From: Flavobacteriaceae bacterium
Lineage (GTDB): Bacteria; Bacteroidota; Bacteroidia; Flavobacteriales; Flavobacteriaceae
NCBI GenBank assembly: GCA_002862805.1
Contig: PKEA01000031.1
Span: 1-35,618, forward strand
Reading direction: 5' to 3'
Length of the DNA stretch: 35,618 bases
Translations under genes and position numbers: made by a program
The notes under the pieces: generated by a model
What the model saw: only the letters and a program-made list of their open reading frames with translations
Told to the model about the DNA's origin: nothing
Database searches by the model: none
Part shown: positions 1-6,552 of the stretch, piece after piece
How the letters are laid out: every line of letters begins with the position of its first letter
Numbering within the stretch: the first letter of the stretch is position 1

Positions 1-207
1 GCTCCAAGAGATTTTGATAAAACGCATCCAAATATTGATTTGATTCGTAAAAAACAATTTTTAGTCGTTAGAAAATTTACAGATAAAGAAGTTTTATCAC
101 CAAATTTTGAAGTTGAAGTTTTAGAATCATTTAAAGCAATGAGACCATTTTTTAACTACATGAGCGATGTTTTAACGACTAATTTAAATGGAGAAAGTAT
201 TATTTAA
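1..207 (+). CDS. DUF2461 family protein, C-terminal part
   Basis: Open from the first base in frame 1 to TAA at 205-207, giving 68 residues; the start lies before the window. The visible stretch contains FTDKEVLSP, a hydrophobic MRPFFNYM segment and a closing LTTNL. This matches my memory of the C-terminus of DUF2461 (TIGR02453) proteins, whose biochemical function is unknown. The last 8 bases overlap the 3' end of the convergent MepB-family gene. Confidence in the reading frame is high; the family call rests on only the last third of the protein. Confidence 0.8.
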   Translation, partial: APRDFDKTHPNIDLIRKKQFLVVRKFTDKEVLSPNFEVEVLESFKAMRPFFNYMSDVLTTNLNGESII

Positions 208-694
208 GATACAATCTCTTTACAAGCTTAAAATCTATATTGTTGGTAAATAATACAAAATAATCTTTTTGCCAAGATTGTGTTTTTTCAGCTTGTTTGT
301 TTGTTGTTTTTTCCCAAGTTGGATAAACTCTAAATGCACGTTTTCCTTCTTTATTATCTGTAGAGATAATACCTTTTTGAGTTAATATTTTTTTTGGAAA
401 TATAAATTGACCAAAATTATCTTCTGAAGAACAGTTAACTATAAAAAAATCGAAATCATCGTGTTCAAAATAAGGTTCAATTGGCCCTAAATCACTTCTT
501 TTCCAAAATGCAACAAATTGGCCTGTTTTTTTGGGAGTAATTTTACCTTTTCTAAAAATAATCTTGTTTTCATTTAAATAAAATGAACAAGCAAAATATT
601 CTTTACTTTCAATTTGATGAATAACATTTGAAATTTTTAAATTACAAATGTTATATATTTTTTCTTCTAATAAATTTAATTCTAATTCAATCAT
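200..694 (-). CDS. MepB family protein
   Basis: A 164-residue protein resembling the MepB family, named from the Staphylococcus aureus mepRAB locus. The molecular role of MepB is not established. Recognisable features are the N-terminal FACSFYLNENKIIFRKGK strand pair, GQFVAFWKRS, the acidic FEHDDFDFFIVNC stretch, GQFIFPKKIL and GKRAFRVYPTW. No signal peptide or membrane segment is seen, so it should be cytoplasmic. It starts 6 nt after the stop of the upstream small gene on the same strand, so the two are probably co-transcribed. Its stop overlaps the convergent DUF2461 gene by 8 nt. No MarR-type repressor or MATE pump gene lies beside it here. Confidence 0.8.
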   Translation of the reverse strand: MIELELNLLEEKIYNICNLKISNVIHQIESKEYFACSFYLNENKIIFRKGKITPKKTGQFVAFWKRSDLGPIEPYFEHDDFDFFIVNCSSEDNFGQFIFPKKILTQKGIISTDNKEGKRAFRVYPTWEKTTNKQAEKTQSWQKDYFVLFTNNIDFKLVKRLYLK

Positions 695-700
695 GTTTTA

Positions 701-1093
701 TTATTCTTCAAACAATTGAATTTGACTTTTTAATCGTTCAATTAATAAGTTCATCATTCTTTTGTTAATATTTGATGAGTTTTGAATGTATTCTTTGTAT
801 TCGATAATTGTAAACATTCCCATAACAATACCTTTTAAAGAATTTCTAAACTTAATGTCACGTTGAATTGCATTCTCAATATAATTCATTTTCTTTTCAG
901 GAGAAAGTGTAAAAAAAACACTTTTTTGCTTAGTTGCATAATTTTTAAAAACTTCAATAAATAAATCATTTTGAAATTTTAGAATAGGACGCAAGGTTTG
1001 GTTTTGAAATTTTTCTTCTAAACTAGAGCTTTCAGTAATTGTACCAATAGAATTTCCTCTTATTTCTAATATAGATTCATCTTTAGTTTTCAT
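701..1093 (-). CDS. conserved hypothetical protein (flavobacterial)
   Basis: A 130-residue soluble, mostly helical protein. It begins MKTKDESILEIRGNSIG and has a basic central part (FFTLSPEKKMNYIENAIQ), then a run rich in Lys, Arg and Asn up to KSQIQLFEE. I recognise the pattern as a conserved Bacteroidetes protein that some databases call glyoxalase, but I see no vicinal-oxygen-chelate metal ligands and do not endorse that name. It lies 6 nt upstream of the MepB-family gene on the same strand. A TATCTTTA box at 1117-1124 could be its -7 element; it touches the terminator hairpin of the next operon. Confidence 0.7.
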   Translation of the reverse strand: MKTKDESILEIRGNSIGTITESSSLEEKFQNQTLRPILKFQNDLFIEVFKNYATKQKSVFFTLSPEKKMNYIENAIQRDIKFRNSLKGIVMGMFTIIEYKEYIQNSSNINKRMMNLLIERLKSQIQLFEE

Positions 1094-1123
1094 AGAAACA
1101 GTTTTAATTTGTTTATTAAAGAT

Positions 1124-1159
1124 AATAAATATCCTTCAGTAAACTGAAGGATATTTATT
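1124..1159 (-). terminator. Terminator of the MscS operon
   Basis: Perfect inverted repeat: 16-bp arms at 1124-1139 and 1144-1159 (core ATCCTTCAG / CTGAAGGAT) with a 4-nt loop. It lies 28 nt past the stop of the minus-strand MscS gene. The stem is AT-rich at its base, and there is no long T-run after it on the minus strand, so it may act as an intrinsic terminator or as an RNA 3'-end stabiliser. Confidence 0.75.
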
Positions 1160-1187
1160 AAGTTATTAATAACGAAATGTTAATTTT

Positions 1188-2423
1188 TTAATCTAATGTA
1201 GTGTTTGCTAATTCAAAAACTTCTAAATCAAAATATTGAACTGAAGCAAGTATATGATCAAAAATATCAGCCATTATATGTTCATAATTTTCCCAAGTTT
1301 TATCTTTAGAAAAACAATATATTTCTAGTGGAATTCCTTTTTCAGTAGGCTGTAAATGACGAACCATCAATAACATATCGTTATTAATTCCGGTATGAAA
1401 CTGAATATATTGTGTTATATATTTTCTAAATAAACCTAAATTAGTTAAGTTTCTTCCATTTAATATATTTGACTTATCAAATTCATTTACTTGATTATAA
1501 TTATCAATTTCTGCCTTTCTATGTTCAATATATGAAGTCAAAAATTGAATTTTTTTAAAACTATCAAGTTCTTGATCTTTTATAAAACGAACAGAACTAG
1601 GTTTTAGTAGAATATGACGTTTAATTCTTCTTCCATCTGAAATTTGCATTCCCTGCCAATTTTTGAAAGAATCAGAAATTAAACTATATGTTGGAATTGT
1701 TGTGGTTGTATTGTCAAAATTTCTAACCTTAACAGTAGCTAAATTAATTTCTATTACATCTCCATCGGCACCAAATTTCTCCATAGTAATCCAATCACCA
1801 ATACGAACCATATCATTTACAGAAACTGAAATACTTGCAACAAAACCAAGTATTGTGTCTCTAAAAACTAAAATAATAATTGCTGAAATAGATCCAAAAG
1901 TAGCTAGGAAAGTATTCTTATTAATATCAAATAATATCGTAATAAATGAAACAACACCAAGTATCCAAAGCATAATCATAATTACTTGAATATAACTATC
2001 AATTGGTTTATCACTAAATCTAGGTTTATGTTTTAAATAATCACGTAAAGCATTAAAAATACTTCGTGTAATCCAAAGCGATAATAATATAATGTATGTT
2101 TTAATACCTTTTTCAAAAAAATCTTCCCAATAGGTAAATTGTTTTAAAATTACTGGTACCGTTTTATATACAAATAATAGAGGAATTAAATGTGCAACAT
2201 ATTTAGCCGTTTTATTTGCAACTAAAAAGTCATCAAAAGAAGATTTTGTTCTTGCTGCAACAATTGCAAGAATAATAATTAATATTTTTTTACAAATAAT
2301 ATCTAAAATATATGCAATAACTATTAATAGGACAATATTTATCGTGAGATTAATATATGAAGCTATATCATCACTAAAGTTTAAATCTTTTAAAATAGAA
2401 TATGCCCAATTAAATATTTTCAT
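1188..2423 (-). CDS. MscS-family mechanosensitive ion channel (YbdG-like)
   Basis: A 411-residue inner-membrane channel of the MscS superfamily, which opens under membrane tension on hypo-osmotic shock. The length and layout match the YbdG-type subfamily (about 415 residues). Several N-terminal membrane helices lie between about residues 20 and 170. The pore helix is followed by the conserved MscS beta domain: FRDTILGFVASISVSVNDMVRIGDWITM, then GDVIEINLATVKVRNFDNTTTTIPTYSLISDSFKNW. A cytoplasmic C-terminal domain completes the protein. It is the last gene of a three-gene membrane operon, 5 nt after the DUF3817 gene, and is followed by a strong hairpin. Confidence 0.92.
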   Translation of the reverse strand: MKIFNWAYSILKDLNFSDDIASYINLTINIVLLIVIAYILDIICKKILIIILAIVAARTKSSFDDFLVANKTAKYVAHLIPLLFVYKTVPVILKQFTYWEDFFEKGIKTYIILLSLWITRSIFNALRDYLKHKPRFSDKPIDSYIQVIMIMLWILGVVSFITILFDINKNTFLATFGSISAIIILVFRDTILGFVASISVSVNDMVRIGDWITMEKFGADGDVIEINLATVKVRNFDNTTTTIPTYSLISDSFKNWQGMQISDGRRIKRHILLKPSSVRFIKDQELDSFKKIQFLTSYIEHRKAEIDNYNQVNEFDKSNILNGRNLTNLGLFRKYITQYIQFHTGINNDMLLMVRHLQPTEKGIPLEIYCFSKDKTWENYEHIMADIFDHILASVQYFDLEVFELANTTLD

Positions 2424-2428
2424 TTATT

Positions 2429-2716
2429 TTAATTTATATCTTTTAAGTATTTTTTTTCTACATAAAAAGTTGCAAATGGTATTAAAGAGGCAATACATAC
2501 AATTAAGAATGTATTAACGGTCCATTTAATTTTAAATTTAACTAATAAAGCTAAAATTAAATATGCAATAAATAAAACCCCATGAGCCATACCTAATGGG
2601 AATAATATTGTTTTATACAAATCTAAATTTATATTTTTTGTAATAAACATGTTAGCAAATAAAAAAAGATAAGAAAATCCTTCTAAGATTGCAATAATTT
2701 TAAAAAATTTTATCAT
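2429..2716 (-). CDS. DUF3817 small membrane protein
   Basis: A 95-residue integral membrane protein with about three hydrophobic helices. It contains the family hallmarks EGFSYLFLF near the N-terminus and PLGMAHGVLFIAYL in the middle, typical of DUF3817 (YdzA-like) proteins of unknown function. Its ATG overlaps the stop of the upstream VTT-domain gene as ATGA (2713-2716), so translational coupling is likely. The MscS gene starts 5 nt after its stop. The operon context suggests an envelope role, but the sequence shows no mechanism. Confidence 0.85.
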   Translation of the reverse strand: MIKFFKIIAILEGFSYLFLFANMFITKNINLDLYKTILFPLGMAHGVLFIAYLILALLVKFKIKWTVNTFLIVCIASLIPFATFYVEKKYLKDIN

Positions 2717-3321
2717 GATAAAGCAGAATAAATAGCAAATCCATATATAACAAAACGAAATACACGAAGAGATGCAAATAAGAAAAAGTGTTTTTTAGAA
2801 AAGTTAATCATTCCAGCTGCTAAACAAGCCATTGCAAAAGGTAAGGGAAGTAAAGCCCCTACAGCAATTAAAAAACCACCCCATTTTTGCATATTTTTTA
2901 TATGTTTAGACATTTTGCCTTCAAAATACTCATTAATTAAAGGAATAAGCAATAAACTCCTTCCCATAAAATAAGCTATTACACCACCAAAATAAGAAAG
3001 AATAGCTAAAATAGATAAATAGAGTAGAGGTGATGAAGTACTTTTTGTCCAAGCAATAAAAATATCTGGAGGTAATAATCCAAGAAAACTTTCAGAAACA
3101 AAAAATACCGAAAATATAGATAAATCACTAAAATTCTGAGTTATATAAGCCATCATTTCATTTATACTCATTACTTTATAATTAATATAAAGCAAAATGG
3201 CTATTACAATAACTAAAGGAATGATTGCCTTTTTAGTATTTGTCCAAATAAAGCGATAGAAACCTGTATATTTATAATACTGGTGTAAAAGTTTAAATCT
3301 TGATTTTTTAGGTTTTTCCAT
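2713..3321 (-). CDS. VTT/DedA-like (SNARE-associated) membrane protein, YqaA type
   Basis: A 202-residue protein read from the ATG at 3321 (MEKPKKSRFK). A basic N-terminus and one helix are followed by a VTT-type core: FVSESFLGLLPPDIFIAW, LSYFGGVIAYFMGRSLL, WGGFLIAVGALLPLPFAMACLAAGMINF. Such proteins are linked to membrane-lipid transport or scrambling; this one is closest to the short YqaA subtype. An in-frame ATG at 3399 would add 26 residues, but it sits in the loop of the terminator of the preceding gene, while a perfect TAATTTTG box lies at 3340-3347, only about 12 nt before the 3321 start. I therefore prefer 3321. First gene of the operon with DUF3817 and MscS. Confidence 0.85.
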   Translation of the reverse strand: MEKPKKSRFKLLHQYYKYTGFYRFIWTNTKKAIIPLVIVIAILLYINYKVMSINEMMAYITQNFSDLSIFSVFFVSESFLGLLPPDIFIAWTKSTSSPLLYLSILAILSYFGGVIAYFMGRSLLLIPLINEYFEGKMSKHIKNMQKWGGFLIAVGALLPLPFAMACLAAGMINFSKKHFFLFASLRVFRFVIYGFAIYSALS

Positions 3322-3339
3322 TTGGGTAAATTTGCAATA

Positions 3340-3347
3340 CAAAATTA
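3340..3347 (-). promoter_or_regulatory. -7 box of the VTT-DUF3817-MscS operon
   Basis: TAATTTTG on the minus strand, a perfect match to the Bacteroidetes TAnnTTTG -7 element. No clear TTG is seen 17-23 nt upstream. Transcription would start about 12 nt before the ATG at 3321, which supports the shorter protein start. Confidence 0.6.
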
Positions 3348-3387
3348 AGGGGTAAACTATTATAAATACGTTAAAGTATATATAAAA

Positions 3388-3410
3388 AAATCGGTACATG
3401 GTACCGATTT
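3388..3410 (-). terminator. Rho-independent terminator of the 3434-3799 gene
   Basis: Perfect 10-bp arms (AAATCGGTAC / GTACCGATTT) around a 3-nt loop, followed on the minus strand by a run of seven Ts. It lies 24 nt past the stop of the small gene at 3434. The loop contains the ATG at 3399. Confidence 0.9.
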
Positions 3411-3433
3411 ATATTATGTAAAATAGAACATAA

Positions 3434-3799
3434 TTAAAATGCTATAAATGCATTATTATATTCTTTTAAATCTAATAAATTATTTTTCTTAGATAAATCA
3501 GTTAATAACGATAAAAAGTACTCAAAACTCTCTAAATCATTTTCTTTAGAAATAATTGTAGTTGTTTCAGTTTCTTCATCAAGAGGTTCATCATCTGGAA
3601 TACCTATAAAAAAAGCATTATTGTTTTCTAAATGTTCATATGCTAAACGAAGAGCTTTAGTAACTATAGGATTTTGTTCTTCTAAAGAATACTCTCTAAC
3701 TTTTTTTAAATCAGTAACTATTGATTCAACTTCAAATTCATTTTTAATCAATTTTTTTTGAATCTTTTCAATTAATTTTAGTGCATATCTATTTTCCAT
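3434..3799 (-). CDS. conserved hypothetical protein
   Basis: A 121-residue acidic, helical, cytoplasmic protein. It has an N-terminal helix rich in Lys and Glu (ALKLIEKIQKKLIKNEFEVESIV), a middle LRLAYEHLENNNAFFIGIPDDEPLDE with an acidic linker, and a C-terminal FEYFLSLLTDLSKKNNLLDLKEYNNAFI. I do not recognise a named family; it reads as a conserved flavobacterial protein. It is transcribed alone: a canonical promoter lies at 3822-3852 and a strong terminator at 3388-3410. The intergenic region to the divergent DUF294 gene is shared. Confidence 0.7.
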   Translation of the reverse strand: MENRYALKLIEKIQKKLIKNEFEVESIVTDLKKVREYSLEEQNPIVTKALRLAYEHLENNNAFFIGIPDDEPLDEETETTTIISKENDLESFEYFLSLLTDLSKKNNLLDLKEYNNAFIAF

Positions 3800-3821
3800 A
3801 AGGCTTTATTTATAAGGAATA

Positions 3822-3852
3822 CAAAATTAGAGCTAATTACTTTTTTATACAA
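3822..3852 (-). promoter_or_regulatory. Canonical Bacteroidetes promoter of the 3434-3799 gene
   Basis: On the minus strand TTG (3850-3852), exactly 20 nt, then TAATTTTG (3822-3829). Both boxes match the consensus, and the predicted start is about 15 nt before the ATG. Confidence 0.8.
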
Positions 3853-3903
3853 CCTTTTTTTAACCTATTTTTTATATTTTATTTTTGAACTATAATATAC
3901 ATT

Positions 3904-3952
3904 ATGTAAAATAGAATATTTTTAAATATATGAAAAAGAATTTGTAATTTCG
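3904..3952 (+). promoter_or_regulatory. Promoter of the DUF294 gene with inverted copy of the acs-regulon element
   Basis: TAATTTCG (3945-3952) is a one-off match to the -7 consensus, 19 nt before the ATG. Exactly 30 nt upstream ends ATGTAAAATAG (3904-3914). Its reverse complement, CTATTTTACAT, is identical to the element at the porin promoter and close to that at acs and prpE. There the edge-to-box distance is also 30 nt. Confidence 0.6.
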
Positions 3953-3971
3953 TTGAATATCTTGTCTCATT

Positions 3972-5891
3972 ATGAAAAATCCAATTGCAGAAAGAATTAC
4001 AGACTTTCTAAAACAATACCACCCTTTTTCTAGTATAGAATATGTGAATTTATTGAATATTGCAAAAAGTGTTAGAGTTATTTATTTAGAAAAAAATGAA
4101 ACACTTTTTAAAATTAACGAAAATACGCATGAATATTTTTATGTAGTAGCCTCTGGTGCTATTGGATTATCAGTAACTTCAGATGCTGATGAAATACTTA
4201 TTGATAAATGTGATGAAGGTGATATTTTAGGTTTGCGCCCTTTTTTTGCAAAGGATAATTATTTAATGAACGCAAAAGCTCGAGAGGAAAGTATTGTTTA
4301 TGCAATTCCGATAGATACTTTTAAGCCTTTAGTAGCTTCAAATTCTAATGTTTTAAGCTTTTTATTAGAAAGTTTTGCTTCAAATACAAGAAATCCTTAC
4401 GATAAAAATAATAAAGGTAAATTAATATCTGAAAATGTTATTTATAGCGACCAAAATGCTGAAATTCAGTATTATCAACCTATAAAATATACTGCAAACC
4501 CTATTACAGCTTCACCAAATGACATTGTTAGATATGTTGCGCAAACTATGGCAAGTAGTAAAATAGGAAGTATTATTATACACAATAATAGAAAACCAAT
4601 AGGAATTGTAACCGATAAAGATTTACGTGCTAAAATTGCTACTGGTTTATTTGGAATTGATGTAACTATTGATAAAATTATGTCGTCACCGGTTATTACT
4701 GTTGCCGATAATCTATCTATCGCAGAAGCTCAAATTATGATGCTTAAAAATAATGTTTCTCATTTATGTGTAACTCAGGATGGATCAGTCGATTCTGAAA
4801 TTACTGGAATAATTACAGAACACGATATCATTGTAGCTCAAGCAAATAATCCTGGTGTATTATTAAAGGAATCAAAAAGAGCACAAAACTCAACTGATTT
4901 AAAAGATGTTAGAGAGAAACTAACCGATTTAATTCAACATTCATTAGATAAAAATGTTCCTATAAATCATATTTCTTCAATTGTTGGCGAGATTAATTTA
5001 GCAATTACAAAGCGTGCTATTGAATTGACTATTGAAAAAATAGGAACTCCTCCTCCAACTCAATTTGCATGGTTAAACATTGGTAGTCAAGGCAGAAAAG
5101 AACAACTTTTAATGACTGATCAAGACAATGCTTTAGTTTTTGAAGATGTTCCAGAAGAAAAATACGATTCAGTTAAAAGATATTTTCTCCAATTATCAGA
5201 ATATGTTACAGACATACTAAATCAGATAGGTTACGAATATTGTCCTGCTAAAATGATGGCCAGTAACCCTTTATGGTGTAAATCTGTTACCGATTGGCAA
5301 AACCAATTTAAAGGATGGATAAATGCTCCTGGTGAAAAAGGAATTTTAATGTGTACTATTTTCTTTGATTATGATTTTGTTTATGGAAATGAAGCTTTAG
5401 TTGATGAGATAACAAAAACAATTCAAGAAGAAACATTAGATAATCAATTATTTTTTGCCTTTTTAGGTGCTGATGCATTAAAAAATCCACCACCTTTAGG
5501 TTTTTTTAGACAGTTTTTAGTAGAAAGTGATGGAGAGCATAAAGATAATTTTGATATCAAAGGAAGAGCATTAATGCCTTTAATTGATGCAGCAAGAATA
5601 TTATCTCTAAGTAAAGGAATAAAAAATATAAATAATACAATCTCAAGATATTCTAAACTTGCCGAATTAGAACCTCAAAATGCAACAACTTATGAAGCTT
5701 GTGCTGAAACTTTTGCCGATTTATTAAAATTTAGAACGGAAGAAGGTTTAAAAAATGAATCTGATGGTAGATATTTAAACTTGAATGAGTTATCTAAATT
5801 AGATAAAGTAAAACTTAAAAATGGTTTTCAACCCATTTCAGATATTCAAGAAATCATAAAAAACCGATTTCAATTAACTTATTTTACTTAA
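3972..5891 (+). CDS. cNMP-binding / CBS / DUF294 nucleotidyltransferase-like signalling protein
   Basis: A 639-residue cytoplasmic protein. Domains in order: a cyclic-nucleotide-binding beta barrel (about 15-130), two CBS repeats (about 170-295; GIVTDKDLRA and GIITEHDIIV close the repeats), a DUF294 nucleotidyltransferase-like domain with GSQGRKE at 371-377 and the acidic pair D383/D385, and a helical DUF294 C-terminal domain to the end. Known relatives are annotated as putative signal-transduction proteins; neither ligand nor target is established. The catalytic-type acidic pair is kept, so nucleotidyl transfer is possible. It is followed after 1 nt by a DnaQ-like exonuclease gene and lies tail-to-tail with acs. 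Its promoter carries the element seen at acs, prpE and the porin operon. Confidence 0.92.
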   Translation: MKNPIAERITDFLKQYHPFSSIEYVNLLNIAKSVRVIYLEKNETLFKINENTHEYFYVVASGAIGLSVTSDADEILIDKCDEGDILGLRPFFAKDNYLMNAKAREESIVYAIPIDTFKPLVASNSNVLSFLLESFASNTRNPYDKNNKGKLISENVIYSDQNAEIQYYQPIKYTANPITASPNDIVRYVAQTMASSKIGSIIIHNNRKPIGIVTDKDLRAKIATGLFGIDVTIDKIMSSPVITVADNLSIAEAQIMMLKNNVSHLCVTQDGSVDSEITGIITEHDIIVAQANNPGVLLKESKRAQNSTDLKDVREKLTDLIQHSLDKNVPINHISSIVGEINLAITKRAIELTIEKIGTPPPTQFAWLNIGSQGRKEQLLMTDQDNALVFEDVPEEKYDSVKRYFLQLSEYVTDILNQIGYEYCPAKMMASNPLWCKSVTDWQNQFKGWINAPGEKGILMCTIFFDYDFVYGNEALVDEITKTIQEETLDNQLFFAFLGADALKNPPPLGFFRQFLVESDGEHKDNFDIKGRALMPLIDAARILSLSKGIKNINNTISRYSKLAELEPQNATTYEACAETFADLLKFRTEEGLKNESDGRYLNLNELSKLDKVKLKNGFQPISDIQEIIKNRFQLTYFT

Positions 5892-5892
5892 T

Positions 5893-6501
5893 ATGTCGTT
5901 TAATTGGTTTAAAAAAATAGTTAAAGATTATCCTAAATTTTGGGAAACTTACTTGGCTTATTTTGATGATCATCAAAATAAAAATAATCGTTATGTGGTT
6001 TTTGATTGTGAAACCACAGGCTTAGATTATAGTACCGATAAAATACTATCAATTGGTGCAGTTGCTATTGAAAACAACCAAATTGTAGTAAATGATTTTA
6101 TGGAAGTTTTTTTAATACAAGATTATTTTAAACGAGAGTCTGTACCCATTCATGGAATTTTAAAAGAAGGAAAAGAAGAAAAAATAGTTGAAGCCGAAGC
6201 TGTTATTAGATTTTTAGATTTTATTAAAAATGCCACTTTAGTTGGTCACCATGTAGCTTTTGATATTGAAATGATTAATCAAGCACTAGATAGATTAGAA
6301 GTAGGAAAATTAAAAAATCAAGTGATGGATACTGATGTTATGTATCAAAAACTGAAGTATTTACCGCAAGAAGAACATTATTCTTTAGACGAATTATGTG
6401 ATATTTATAAAATTAGAAAATCGGACAGGCATACGGCAAGTGGTGATTCTTTTATTACAGCATTATTATTCTTAAAATTGAAACGCAAATTAGATATATA
6501 A
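5893..6501 (+). CDS. DnaQ-like 3'-5' exonuclease (DEDDh)
   Basis: A 202-residue protein. After about 30 N-terminal residues comes a complete DEDDh exonuclease fold. Exo I is VFDCETTGLD (D38, E40), Exo II is VGHHVAFDIEM (D124), and Exo III is H180-T-A-S-G-D185, the HxAxxD form. Relatives are epsilon-type proofreading or nucleic-acid-trimming enzymes. The gene starts 1 nt after the DUF294 gene, so the two are surely co-transcribed. The pairing recurs in Bacteroidetes acetate loci in my memory, and its purpose is unknown. It is not the polymerase III epsilon subunit by context. Confidence 0.9.
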   Translation: MSFNWFKKIVKDYPKFWETYLAYFDDHQNKNNRYVVFDCETTGLDYSTDKILSIGAVAIENNQIVVNDFMEVFLIQDYFKRESVPIHGILKEGKEEKIVEAEAVIRFLDFIKNATLVGHHVAFDIEMINQALDRLEVGKLKNQVMDTDVMYQKLKYLPQEEHYSLDELCDIYKIRKSDRHTASGDSFITALLFLKLKRKLDI

Positions 6502-6505
6502 AAAA

Positions 6506-6529
6506 AGCTGTTTCATCTCTGAAACAGCT
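6506..6529. terminator. Convergent terminator between the exonuclease gene and acs
   Basis: Perfect 10-bp stem AGCTGTTTCA / TGAAACAGCT with a 4-nt loop. On the minus strand it is followed by seven Ts, a good intrinsic terminator for acs. On the plus strand the tail is weaker (AATTT). Confidence 0.85.
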
Positions 6530-6552
6530 AATTTAACCAAAAAAACCAATAA

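Noticed and set aside
701..1093. Glyoxalase function for the 130-residue protein
   Set aside because: No glyoxalase metal ligands or beta-alpha-beta repeats are visible; the name seems to be inherited annotation.
1663..1989. Plus-strand ORF of 108 residues inside the MscS gene
   Set aside because: Antisense shadow of a well-supported channel gene; its composition is the complement of hydrophobic helices and it resembles no family.
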